From Amycolatopsis iheyensis (lineage in GTDB: Bacteria > Actinomycetota > Actinomycetes > Mycobacteriales > Pseudonocardiaceae), in contig NZ_JAMXQV010000019.1 of assembly GCF_024703995.1 (NCBI RefSeq), forward strand, positions 152,261 to 216,260: a stretch of 64,000 bases of DNA, written 5' to 3'. A program made the position numbers and the translations under genes. The notes under the pieces are model-generated. The model saw only the letters and a list, made by a program, of their open reading frames with translations, ran no database searches and was not told the DNA's origin. Below, one piece after another: positions 15,284 through 22,821 of this stretch (positions within the stretch are counted from its first letter, which is position 1; every line of letters begins with the position of its first letter).

Positions 15284-15333
15284 TTGTCGTGAGTGTTTAG
15301 GGCGGTTCTAACCGCCCTAAACACTCACGACAA
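15284..15333. terminator. 50-bp perfect palindrome, bidirectional terminator or dispersed element
   Basis: Two perfect 24-bp arms (15284-15307 and 15310-15333) flank a 2-base centre, lying between convergent genes ending at 15268 and 15348. The arms contain GTGAGTGTTTAGGGCGGTT. It would fold into a very stable hairpin on either strand and so could terminate both genes. The near-zero loop and perfect 24-bp symmetry exceed what a terminator needs, so it may belong to a dispersed palindromic repeat family. Confidence 0.7.
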
Positions 15334-15347
15334 CTTGCACCGAGGGT

Positions 15348-16688
15348 TCAGTCCAGCATCGCGTTCTTCGTCTCCGGCGCCCACAGCACCGACACCACGA
15401 GCCCGACGACCAGCACCAGCGTCAGGATCAGCATCGTCGGGGAGAAGCCGATTCCGTCCAGCGCCAAGGGAAGCAGGAACGTGCCGATGGCCGAGCCGAC
15501 CCGGCTCAGGCCGTTCAGCAGGCCCACGCCGGAGCTGCGCAGGTCCGTCGGGAACAGCTCCGGCGGGTACACCTGGTCGAGGTTCACCGCCGCCGACATC
15601 GTGAACGTGAAGACCAGGAACAGCGGGAACAGCAACGCGGTCGGGGCGTCCGGCCAGACCGCCATCGGCGCCATCGACACGATCAGCACCACGAACGACC
15701 AGATCGTCAGGCCGCGGCGGGTCATCTTCGCCACCAGCCACAGGCCGCCGAGGCTGCCCAGCAGCAGGAACAGGTTGAGCAGGCCGTCGCTGGTCGTGTC
15801 CTCCTCGCCGATGCCGATCTTGAGCAGCACCAGCGGCAGGAACGTGTAGATCGCGAAGTACGGGATGACCTGCGCGTTGTAGAAGATCGCGCCGAACGCG
15901 GTGGCCCGGCGGTACTTCTTGCCGAACAGCTCGCGGTACTTCGCCCGCCGCTCCGGGCGGTGGGTGGCGACCAGCTGGTCGAACGCCGCTTCGTCCCCGC
16001 GCAGCCGCCGCACGACCGCGCGGGCCTGGTCGAGCCGGCCCTGGGTGAGCAGCCACCGCGGCGACTCCGGCACGCCGATCCGCAGCAGCACCACGGCGAT
16101 CGCCGGGACGCAGCTCGTCGCGAGCAGCCAGCGCCACGAATCCTCGCCGAGGGACACCAGGTAGTTCCCGAGGAAGAACGCGGCGACGTAACCGACCGTC
16201 CACAAGACAGTGAGGGACGCGAGCAGCCCGCCGCGGTACTTGCGGGGAACGAACTCCGCGACCAGTGTCGGGCCCAGTGCGTAATCCGCGCCGATGCCGA
16301 TCCCGATCAGCAAGCGCAGGACGAACAACTGCACCGGGTCCTGCACGAAGAACTCCGCGGCCGACGCCACGGCGATCAGCAGGAAGTCCAAAGTGTACAG
16401 CCGCTGGCGGCCGATCTTGTCCGCCGCCCAGCCGACGAGCACGCTGCCGAGGAAGATCCCGATCAGCGCGGACGCGCCGAGCAGCCCCTCCCACACCGCG
16501 CCGAAGCCGAGCGACGAGGCGATCACCGGCAGGGCGATGCTGATGATGCCCAGCTCGTAGCCGTCGGAGTAGTTGGCGCAGAACGTCAGCGCCGTGATGC
16601 GGACGTGGAACCGGTTGAGGGGGACGTCGTCAAAAGCCGTGACCTCCGCGCCCTCACTCGGGGAGGAAGAGGTCTTGCTCTGCGGCAT
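15348..16688 (-). CDS. MFS transporter (metabolite:H+ symporter / sugar-porter-like)
   Basis: Inner-membrane transporter of 446 aa with twelve predicted helices. Signature loops are VGWAADKIGRQRLY (loop 2-3, DxxGR), PESPRWLLTQGRLDQA before the central loop and TDLRSSGVGLLNGLSRVGS late in the protein, as in metabolite:H+ symporters for aromatic acids, sugars or osmolytes. The start lies 35 bases inside the upstream RpiR gene, so translation is probably coupled. Its divergent neighbour is the aromatic amino acid lyase-like gene, which suggests the transporter carries that protein's ligand. Substrate unknown. Confidence 0.9.
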   Translation of the reverse strand: MPQSKTSSSPSEGAEVTAFDDVPLNRFHVRITALTFCANYSDGYELGIISIALPVIASSLGFGAVWEGLLGASALIGIFLGSVLVGWAADKIGRQRLYTLDFLLIAVASAAEFFVQDPVQLFVLRLLIGIGIGADYALGPTLVAEFVPRKYRGGLLASLTVLWTVGYVAAFFLGNYLVSLGEDSWRWLLATSCVPAIAVVLLRIGVPESPRWLLTQGRLDQARAVVRRLRGDEAAFDQLVATHRPERRAKYRELFGKKYRRATAFGAIFYNAQVIPYFAIYTFLPLVLLKIGIGEEDTTSDGLLNLFLLLGSLGGLWLVAKMTRRGLTIWSFVVLIVSMAPMAVWPDAPTALLFPLFLVFTFTMSAAVNLDQVYPPELFPTDLRSSGVGLLNGLSRVGSAIGTFLLPLALDGIGFSPTMLILTLVLVVGLVVSVLWAPETKNAMLD

Positions 16689-17514
16689 AGTCTTCGAAGC
16701 CTTCCAGTCGTTGCCGGGCCGTGGCGCCGGCCGCGTCGGCCATCGCCTCGACCAGCGCCACGGTCAGCGAGACGACCGCGGCGTGGGAGTCGAACACGAA
16801 CTCCGACGCGACGCCCGCGCTCAGCACGTCGTCGGCGTGGGGGGTCAACGCCGAGACGGGCCGGTCCGTGATCAGGAGCGTGCGCAGGCCCAGCGCGCGG
16901 GCGTCTTCGAGCGCGGCCAGGCTTTCCCGCGGGTAGCGGGGGAGCGCGACCAGGACCAGCGTCCGCGCGCCGCACCGGTGGGCGTGGCGCAGGGAGTCGC
17001 CGAAGACGCTGCCGGAGTCGGTCAGCAGCCGGACGTCCGGGTGGATCTTCGTGGCCAGGTAGGCGAACGCCGCCGCCTGGGCCGAGGAGACGCGGTAGCC
17101 GGTCACGACGAGCGGAGCGGACGCCATCAGCCCGGCGGCGATCGCGCGCAGCCGTGTGTCGTCGGCCAGCTGGGTCCGCAACGCGGCGAGGTTGCGCAGG
17201 TCGGCGTCGATCGCGTCCTGGAACTTGTTGCCGCCGCACTCCGGCTCCGGTTCGGCCGCCGCTTCACGCAGGTAGCGGCGGAACCCGGCGTACCCGTCGA
17301 ACCCGAGCAGGGCGACGAACCGGGTTACCGACGGCTGACTGACCTGCGCGTACTCGGCCAGCTCGGCGCTGGTGAGCGCCACCGCCTCGGCCGCGTGGTC
17401 GGCGAGGTAGCTGGCGATGCGCCGCTGCGCCGGGGTCAGCCGGTGGGCGGTGAGCAGCTCGTGCAGCGACCGGGACAACCCTGTCTCCGTCCTTGTGTGA
17501 ATGAGTAGTTTCAT
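16654..17514 (-). CDS. MurR/RpiR-family transcriptional regulator
   Basis: Regulator of 286 aa: N-terminal HTH_6 domain at about 15-90 (LTPAQRRIASYLADHAAEAV, SAELAEYAQVSQPSVTRF) and C-terminal SIS domain at about 125-265 (APLVVTGYRVSSAQAAAFAY, TLVLVALPRYPRESLAAL), which in this family binds phosphosugars. ATG at 17514 gives the longest form. A TTG 36 bases downstream sits just after GGACGGAGAC and gives a more typical N-terminus. Divergent from the lyase-like gene and coupled to the MFS gene, it probably controls both. Confidence 0.88.
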   Translation of the reverse strand: MKLLIHTRTETGLSRSLHELLTAHRLTPAQRRIASYLADHAAEAVALTSAELAEYAQVSQPSVTRFVALLGFDGYAGFRRYLREAAAEPEPECGGNKFQDAIDADLRNLAALRTQLADDTRLRAIAAGLMASAPLVVTGYRVSSAQAAAFAYLATKIHPDVRLLTDSGSVFGDSLRHAHRCGARTLVLVALPRYPRESLAALEDARALGLRTLLITDRPVSALTPHADDVLSAGVASEFVFDSHAAVVSLTVALVEAMADAAGATARQRLEGFEDYAAEQDLFLPE

Positions 17515-17544
17515 GTCACCTTAAGAATGAATGAAAACTTGTCA
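17499..17544. promoter_or_regulatory. candidate RpiR direct-repeat operator
   Basis: GAATGA-N9-TGTCA occurs twice in the same orientation, at 17499-17518 and 17525-17544, 26 bp apart, across the divergent RpiR and lyase starts. The stretch is AT-rich. This could be the binding site of the RpiR protein, but the motif is short and unproven. Confidence 0.35.
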
Positions 17545-17556
17545 AGAGAGGTGGCG

Positions 17557-19008
17557 ATGACCGACACCAACCGCATCGAGATCAGCGGGGCCGGGCTCCG
17601 GTGCGCCGACGTGGTGCGCGTGGCCCGGCGCAGCGCGTCGACCGAGCTCGCCGCCGACGCGGTGAAGCGGGCGGAGGCGGGTTACCAGCTGGCCGTGGAG
17701 CTGGGCGCCAAGCGCGCGGTCTACGGGCGCACCACGGGGGTCGGGGCCAACCGGCACACGGTCGTCGACCCGGAGTCGGCCGACCACCACGGCCTGCGCC
17801 TGCTGCGCAGCCACGCGGGCGGCACCGGCGACCCGCTGCCCGACGACGCGGTGCGCGCGGTGATGGCGATCCGGCTCAACCAGCTCGCGGCCGGCGGCAG
17901 CGGCGTCCACCCGCGGCTGCTCGAAGTGCTGCAGACGGCGTTGCGCGTCGGCGCGCTGCCGCACGTCCACTCACGCGGCGCGATCGGCACCGGCGACCTC
18001 GCCCAGCTCGCGGAGATCGCGCTGACGCTGGCGGGGGAGCTGCCGTGGGCGGCGGGCGACCTCGACCCGGTGGCGATCAGCCCGGGTGACGCGCTCGCGT
18101 TCATCTCCAGCAACGCTGCGACGCTCGGCGAAGCGGTGCTGGCCTGGCACGACCTGAGCCGCCTGCTGGCCGCGAGCCACGTCGTCACGGCGTTGACGTT
18201 CTGCGCGCTCGGCGGCTCGGCCGAGGCGTATTCCGAGCGGGTGCACGCGGCGCGCCCGCACCCCGGCGCCGTCCGGTGCGCGGCCGAACTGCGCCGCCTG
18301 CTGACCATGGCCGACGACCTGCCCGAGGGTCGCCGGCTGCAAGATCCGTTCGGGCTGCGGGCGTTCCCGCAGGTGCAGGGCCCGGCGCTGGACGCCGCGG
18401 CGGCCGTCGAGCGCGTGCTCGCGATCGACATCAACGCGGCGGCCGAGAACCCGCTGATCGACGTCGAGACCGAGCAGGCCTACCACCACGGCCAGTTCTC
18501 GACCGCCCACGTCGCGCTGGCGTTCGACCAGCTCCGCGCGGCGCTGCACCACGTCGCGGAGCTGTCCACCGCGCGCCTCGGCGACCTCGTGGAGCCGGAC
18601 CTGAGCGGGCTGCCGCCGTTCCTCGCCGAGGGGCCGGCGGGCAGCTCGGGGATCATGATCCTCGAGTACGTCGCGCACGACGCGCTGGGCACGCTGCGCC
18701 ACGCGGCCTCACCGGTCACCCTCGGCACGGCGGTGATCTCACGCGGGCTGGAGGACCACGCGAGCTTCTCCACGCACGCCGTCCGCAGCACGGTCGTCGG
18801 CACTGCGGCGTATCGGACCGTGCTGGCGTGTGAGCTGCTCGGCGCGGTCCGCGCGCTGCGGCTGTCCGGCGCGCCGCTGCCGGACACGCCGCTGCGGGAG
18901 GCGTTCCGCCTGGCCGACGGCGGGCTTCCGCACATTCCGGAGGATCACCCGCTCAGCGCGGAGATCCGGCAGGCCGAGCGGCTGCTCGACCGGCTCGCGG
19001 TGCTCTGA
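17557..19008 (+). CDS. aromatic amino acid lyase homologue (HAL/PAL family) with altered MIO triad
   Basis: Protein of 483 aa of the histidine/phenylalanine ammonia-lyase fold. Family segments: YGRTTGVGANRHT (first catalytic Tyr), NQLAAGGSGVHP, QDPFGLRAFPQVQG, NAAAENPLID, GLEDHASFST. The tripeptide that cyclises to the MIO cofactor, normally Ala-Ser-Gly before DL, is Gly144-Thr145-Gly146, and the second catalytic Tyr of QDxYSxR is Phe265. Without Ser the classical MIO cannot form the usual way, so ammonia-lyase activity is doubtful. ATG 17557 follows AGAGAGGTGG. Its 3' end is duplicated directly downstream. Confidence 0.88.
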   Translation: MTDTNRIEISGAGLRCADVVRVARRSASTELAADAVKRAEAGYQLAVELGAKRAVYGRTTGVGANRHTVVDPESADHHGLRLLRSHAGGTGDPLPDDAVRAVMAIRLNQLAAGGSGVHPRLLEVLQTALRVGALPHVHSRGAIGTGDLAQLAEIALTLAGELPWAAGDLDPVAISPGDALAFISSNAATLGEAVLAWHDLSRLLAASHVVTALTFCALGGSAEAYSERVHAARPHPGAVRCAAELRRLLTMADDLPEGRRLQDPFGLRAFPQVQGPALDAAAAVERVLAIDINAAAENPLIDVETEQAYHHGQFSTAHVALAFDQLRAALHHVAELSTARLGDLVEPDLSGLPPFLAEGPAGSSGIMILEYVAHDALGTLRHAASPVTLGTAVISRGLEDHASFSTHAVRSTVVGTAAYRTVLACELLGAVRALRLSGAPLPDTPLREAFRLADGGLPHIPEDHPLSAEIRQAERLLDRLAVL

Positions 19009-19286
19009 TTCTCAGCCCCCGAGGGAGGTGTCCATCGGTTTCTCCACGCACGCCGTCCGCTGCACGGTGGCCGGCACCGCGGCGTATCGGACCGTGCTGG
19101 CGTGCGAGCTGTCCGGCGCGCCGCTGCCGGACACGCCGCTGCGGGAGGCGTTCCGCCTGGCCGACGGCGGGCTTCCGCACATTCCGGAGGACCACCCGCT
19201 CAGCGCGGAGATCCGGCAGGCCGAGCGGCTGCTCGACCGGCTCGCGGTGCTCTGATCCTCAGCCCCCGAGAGAGGTGTCCATCGGT
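18766..19286 (+). repeat. tandem duplication of the lyase/reductase tail-to-tail junction
   Basis: Copy A (18766-19039, 274 bp) covers the last about 80 codons of the lyase gene, its stop, and the final codons of the convergent aldo/keto reductase (minus strand PMDTSLGG-stop). Copy B (19040-19286, 247 bp) repeats this with a 27-bp in-frame deletion and several substitutions (AGCACGGTCGTC versus TGCACGGTGGCC). The reductase now ends in copy B. Divergence between copies argues against an assembly artefact. Confidence 0.9.
19041..19255 (+). pseudogene. duplicated C-terminal fragment of the lyase-like gene
   Basis: An open frame for about 70 residues (from FSTHAVRCTVAGTAAYRT to LLDRLAVL-stop) nearly identical to the end of the 17557-19008 protein, minus nine residues. 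It lacks a start codon and ribosome site of its own and the whole catalytic region. It is a remnant created by the junction duplication, not a gene. Confidence 0.8.
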
Positions 19287-20152
19287 CGCGACGGGACCGC
19301 GTCGAGGGTGGCGAGCGTGGGTTCGTCGAAGGCGATGGCGCCCGCGGCGATGTTCGCCTCGAGGTGGTCGAGGTTCGCGGTGCCGGGGATGAGGTGGACG
19401 TTCGGCGCGTGGTGCAGCAGCCAGGCCAGGCCGACCTGCGACGGCGTGCGGCCGAGGGCCTCCGCGGCGGCGTGCACGGCCGGCTCGTCGGTCACCTTCG
19501 GCAGGCCGGGGAAGGCGCCGCCGAGCGGGAAGAACGGCACCCAGGCGATGTCCTCGGCAACGCAGAGCGCGAGCATGTCCTCGTCGTCGCGGCCGACGAG
19601 GCTGTAGGCGTTCTGCACGCAGGCGATCCCGGCGGGAAGCGCTTTCCGCAGGGTGTCGAGGGTGACGCTGCTGAGCCCGATGGCGCCGATCTTGCCCTCG
19701 TCACGCAGGGCGGTCATGACGGCGAGCTGGTCGTCGAGGCCGACCAGCTGGTCACCCTCGGCCAGCACACCCGGCCGCCGGTCGGCACGGCGCAGGTTCA
19801 CCAGCGGGATCCGGTCGAGCCCGAGCTCCCGCAGGTTGTCTTCGACGCTCGCCCGGAGTTCCTCGGGTCGCTGCGCCAGGCGGAGGGGGATCGGGCCTTC
19901 GGGGTCGGGGTCGGCGCCGACCTTGCTGACGACCAGGACGTCGTCGCCGGGGCGGAGGGCGTCGCGGATGACGCCGTTGACGAAGCCGTTGCCGTAGAAC
20001 TGCGCGGTGTCGACGTGGTCGACCCCGAGGTCGAAGGCCCGGCGCAGCAGGGCGACGGCGGCGTCGCGGTCGTCGCGGAGGCGTTCGAGCTGCATCGCCC
20101 CGTACCCGACGCGGGAGACGGTGCGGCCGGCGAGCTTTCCGGCGGTGGTCAT
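19259..20152 (-). CDS. aldo/keto reductase
   Basis: NADPH-dependent oxidoreductase of 297 aa with the AKR (beta/alpha)8 barrel. VDHVDTAQFYGNGFVN carries the Asp/Tyr pair, VLVVSKVGAD the Lys. The histidine strand reads PLVNLRRAD, as in a subgroup lacking the usual His. The C-terminal NADP-binding segment is IPGTANLDHLEANIAA. Divergent from a TetR gene with a strong palindrome between them, so it is probably under that repressor. Its last codons occur a second time upstream of its own stop because of the junction duplication. Substrate unknown. Confidence 0.92.
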   Translation of the reverse strand: MTTAGKLAGRTVSRVGYGAMQLERLRDDRDAAVALLRRAFDLGVDHVDTAQFYGNGFVNGVIRDALRPGDDVLVVSKVGADPDPEGPIPLRLAQRPEELRASVEDNLRELGLDRIPLVNLRRADRRPGVLAEGDQLVGLDDQLAVMTALRDEGKIGAIGLSSVTLDTLRKALPAGIACVQNAYSLVGRDDEDMLALCVAEDIAWVPFFPLGGAFPGLPKVTDEPAVHAAAEALGRTPSQVGLAWLLHHAPNVHLIPGTANLDHLEANIAAGAIAFDEPTLATLDAVPSRPMDTSLGG

Positions 20153-20182
20153 GGTGAACCCGCTTCCATGTCATGATGGGTC

Positions 20183-20204
20183 GTAGCGGAGGTCCCTCCG
20201 CTAC
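20183..20204. promoter_or_regulatory. TetR operator 1 in the reductase/TetR divergent promoter
   Basis: GTAGCGGAGG-TC-CCTCCGCTAC, a perfect 10-2-10 palindrome, lies 31 bp upstream of the reductase start and 35 bp upstream of the TetR start. A second copy of the CGGAGG/CCTCCG core lies at 20223-20236. This is the expected autoregulatory site of the TetR protein. Confidence 0.7.
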
Positions 20205-20222
20205 GATCGACCGTAGCATAAC

Positions 20223-20236
20223 CGGAGGAGCCTCCG
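20223..20236. promoter_or_regulatory. TetR operator 2, overlapping the TetR ribosome binding site
   Basis: CGGAGG-AG-CCTCCG, a perfect 6-2-6 palindrome sharing its core with operator 1. The GGAGGAG inside it is also the ribosome binding site of the TetR gene (TTG start at 20239), so one sequence seems to serve operator and translation start. As RNA it could also form a hairpin that hides the ribosome site. Confidence 0.6.
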
Positions 20237-20238
20237 CT

Positions 20239-20802
20239 TTGCCTGCTCGTCCCGTGCGCTCCGACGCGCGCCGCAACCGCGAGAAGCTGGTGACGGTGGC
20301 CCGCGCGGCCTTCGCCAACGCTGCCGACGCCCCGGTGGCTCTGGAGGCGATCGCCCGCGAGGCCGGTGTCGGCATCGGCACGCTGTACCGCCACTTCCCG
20401 ACGCGCGAGTCCCTGGTGGAGGCGGTGTACGCGGCGGAGCTGGACGACGTCACGGCGAGCGCGCCGGCGTTGCTGGCGGAGCTGCCACCGGAGGCGGCGC
20501 TGCGCGCGTGGATGGATCGCTATGCGGCTTTCGTGGCGACGAAGCGCGGGATGGCGGATGCGTTGCGGGCGAGCCTGGCATCCGGGCGGATCGCGACGCC
20601 GGTCACGCGCGAGCGCATCACGGGGGCGATCGGCGCGATCTTGGCGGCGGGGGCCCGGTCGGGAACGTTGCGCGGCGACGCTGACCCGGACGACGTGACG
20701 ACGATGCTGCTGGGAGTTTCCCTGGCGACGCCGTCCGGCAGCGACCCTGAGCGGATCGGCCGGCTGCTGGATCTGGTCATGGACGCGCTGCGGCCGCGCT
20801 AG
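20239..20802 (+). CDS. TetR-family regulator
   Basis: Repressor of 187 aa. Helix-turn-helix domain at about 8-58 (RRNREKLVTVARAAF, LEAIAREAGVGIGTLYRHFP), then an all-helical ligand domain with LRAWMDRYAAFVATKRGMADAL, as in many regulators next to oxidoreductases. TTG 20239 is chosen because GGAGGAG precedes it by 9 bases. The longer frame from 20173 would cover operator 1. Divergent from the aldo/keto reductase, it probably represses that gene and itself. Its stop overlaps the convergent RHIM-like gene by 4 bases. Confidence 0.85.
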   Translation: MPARPVRSDARRNREKLVTVARAAFANAADAPVALEAIAREAGVGIGTLYRHFPTRESLVEAVYAAELDDVTASAPALLAELPPEAALRAWMDRYAAFVATKRGMADALRASLASGRIATPVTRERITGAIGAILAAGARSGTLRGDADPDDVTTMLLGVSLATPSGSDPERIGRLLDLVMDALRPR

Positions 20803-21701
20803 AGGCCGGGGCCGGCGATACCGCGTGGCCGTTCCTGTGAATTCAGCTGGGAAATGACTTGTCCGGTGCTGGGTGAGTTCACATCGAGGCTGGTGGTGTG
20901 GATCTGCTTGTTGTGTCGTCCTGCCGATACGCCGTGTCGACGGTGGATTCTCTGGGTGCGGTCCAAGGCCACCATCGTCGGCCCGCGTTCGAAGCTGAAC
21001 GACGCCAGTCTGACCTGGTCGGCGAGAAATCGCCGCACATCGGCAGCAGTTCCTTCGCGATGCAACTCGAGCAGTGTTCGCGCGATGTCTCCACCCAAGT
21101 AGAGCTTGGGGCCCATCAGCGTGTAGTCGAACTGCGCGCGTTGCGTGGAATGATCACCGATCTGCACGCCCTGCGATCTCCTGACCACCACGTAGGCGCG
21201 ACCATCGGCGGTTGGCCGTTCGTAGGACTCCGTGGCGGTTCGAGGACTGCGATCGGCGAGTTTCCCGCCGGTGAATCCGGGGCTCCGGCTCGGCTCGCGC
21301 CCTGATCCTGACAGCAGTTTCAGCAGACCTTGGTCGAGGACCAGCTTGACCTTGCGGATGTCGAGTCTGAGGTGAATGTGCTGCTCGTTGTGGTCGCCCA
21401 CCTGGACAGCGCGACAGTTCGTGATGACGATCTTGATCAGCGGCTCGTCGCCGAGCATGCCGTGCTTGGCCAGGGTCGCGGGCAGATCGATGCGTTCCCA
21501 GATCACACCGCCGGGATGGTCGTCGATCCGGAGCGTGGCGGCTTCGGTCTCCGCCGCCCATTCCGCGAGCCACTCGCTCGGCACCTCCGCGGCCTCCGGG
21601 CGCGACGGCGCCGTGAGTGCGAAGGTGAGCATGGGAAACCCGTCGCCGGCCGCTTGGTCGTCTTCATCGGGATCGGGCTCGGGTTTCTCCTGATCGGTCA
21701 C
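20799..21701 (-). CDS. RHIM-like motif protein with three evenly spaced motifs
   Basis: Acidic-start protein of 300 aa (GTG start) without signal peptide or membrane helix. Three motifs of pattern VxxGxHNxQ recur at 80-residue intervals: AVQVGDHNEQ (98-107), GVQIGDHSTQ (178-187) and GVSAGRHNKQ (257-266). The first two carry the VQ(V/I)G core of RHIM motifs, which form amyloid-like assemblies in RIPK1/RIPK3 and in bacterial amyloid signalling sequences. No enzyme domain is visible. It probably acts as a scaffold or signalling partner. It stands alone between a TetR gene and a PL7 gene. Base composition is slightly less GC-extreme than its neighbours. Function is inferred from motif only. Confidence 0.65.
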   Translation of the reverse strand: MTDQEKPEPDPDEDDQAAGDGFPMLTFALTAPSRPEAAEVPSEWLAEWAAETEAATLRIDDHPGGVIWERIDLPATLAKHGMLGDEPLIKIVITNCRAVQVGDHNEQHIHLRLDIRKVKLVLDQGLLKLLSGSGREPSRSPGFTGGKLADRSPRTATESYERPTADGRAYVVVRRSQGVQIGDHSTQRAQFDYTLMGPKLYLGGDIARTLLELHREGTAADVRRFLADQVRLASFSFERGPTMVALDRTQRIHRRHGVSAGRHNKQIHTTSLDVNSPSTGQVISQLNSQERPRGIAGPGL

Positions 21702-21769
21702 GGCTCGCTCCTCGGTGGTCGATGGTCCACCGCAGAAGAGTCGTTCCGCCGCCCGCGCATGTTTCAGCG

Positions 21770-21800
21770 GCCTGGCCGCGGTACCGAACCGCGGCCAGGC
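21770..21800 (-). terminator. terminator hairpin of the PL7 lyase gene
   Basis: Perfect 13-bp arms GCCTGGCCGCGGT / ACCGCGGCCAGGC around a 5-base loop, starting 10 bases beyond the stop of the alginate lyase gene. No clear U-tract follows. Confidence 0.6.
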
Positions 21801-21810
21801 ACCCCGAACC

Positions 21811-22575
21811 TCAGCCGTGCGAAACCGTCAACCCGTAGAACGCCACCCGCGCCCCGTTCGTCGTGCTGCTCGACGACGACTGGTTGTACGACCCGGCCTT
21901 GAAGTACTGCTTGTACTGCTTGAACGACGACGGAATCCCGTAGTGCGTGGTGCTCCCGTTGACCGTCAGATCGATCGTGTTCCCACCAGAAATGCCGATC
22001 GTGTACGTCCACGTCTTGCCGATCGAGACGTGGCCCACCGTGTGCGGAGTCTGGCCGCCGTCGGGGGAGTTCTCGGTGCCCAGGACGATGTCGCCGTTGG
22101 AGTGGTAGTACAGCTCCAGCAACGGTTTCGTCGACGATCCGCCGCTGCCCAGGTGGACCTGGCCGACGCACACGTTCTTCGTCACCGACACCACCCGCAG
22201 TGTCGCGTTCAGCTTGTGCGAACCGCTCAGGGACCAGTTCGCCGCGGAGCCGTCGCGGTTCATCTCGCGCAGTTCCGAACGGGCGTAGTTCGAGTTCGGG
22301 GTGGTGACCCCCTTTTCCGGCGCCCAGAACGTCATCGCGCCGTCGCGCTTGTCGGTGTAGAAGTAGCTGTCCTGGAAGCCGTTCGCGCCCTTCAAGCGGG
22401 ACGACGAGATCGTGGTCGGGGAGCCGGGGGAGCCGACCGGCTCCTGCAGCTGCCAGATCCCCAGGTCGAAGTTTCCGCCCGGGGCGACGCCCGGATCGGC
22501 GGCTTGGGCGGGGGCGGCGACCGCGGCCGCCAGGGCCGGAACCGCCAGGAGGACGAGCAGGGCTCGCACGCGCAT
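21811..22575 (-). CDS. secreted PL7 family polysaccharide lyase (alginate lyase-like)
   Basis: Extracellular lyase of 254 aa. Signal peptide about 1-25 (AAPAQAA), then a single PL7 jelly-roll domain with the three family motifs: R(T/S)ELRE as YARSELREM, QxH as VGQVHLG, and YFKAGxYNQ as QYFKAGSYNQ. These hold the catalytic Arg, Gln, His and Tyr. The enzyme should cleave alginate or another uronate polymer by beta-elimination. The QVH form of the second motif is often linked to guluronate-containing sites, a weak guide only. It is monocistronic, with its own terminator. Confidence 0.9.
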   Translation of the reverse strand: MRVRALLVLLAVPALAAAVAAPAQAADPGVAPGGNFDLGIWQLQEPVGSPGSPTTISSSRLKGANGFQDSYFYTDKRDGAMTFWAPEKGVTTPNSNYARSELREMNRDGSAANWSLSGSHKLNATLRVVSVTKNVCVGQVHLGSGGSSTKPLLELYYHSNGDIVLGTENSPDGGQTPHTVGHVSIGKTWTYTIGISGGNTIDLTVNGSTTHYGIPSSFKQYKQYFKAGSYNQSSSSSTTNGARVAFYGLTVSHG

Positions 22576-22628
22576 CGAGGTGTCCTCTCACGATGGAACG
22601 CTGAACCATTCGTTCATGGCGGTGAATA

Positions 22629-22644
22629 AATGGTCTGGACAACC
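22629..22644 (-). promoter_or_regulatory. possible DasR-like (dre) site upstream of PL7
   Basis: AATGGTCTGGACAACC resembles the GntR-family DasR consensus (TGGTCTAGACCA core) with a few mismatches, 54 bp before the lyase start. DasR controls polysaccharide-use genes in actinomycetes, so the place fits, but the match is imperfect. Confidence 0.3.
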
Positions 22645-22821
22645 CGGCGGCGTGAGGGAACGTTAAGACGGCGTTGGTGAGTTGTCAAGGATCGATCCGT
22701 CGGACAAAAACCAACTATCGACCACAAGTCGTCAGAAAGCGACTTTCGTAGCTAACCAGCACCCGAGCCCGTCTGGTCTGCTCGTGATCACCACCTTCCA
22801 GGTCCCCGAAGGGAGATGTTC

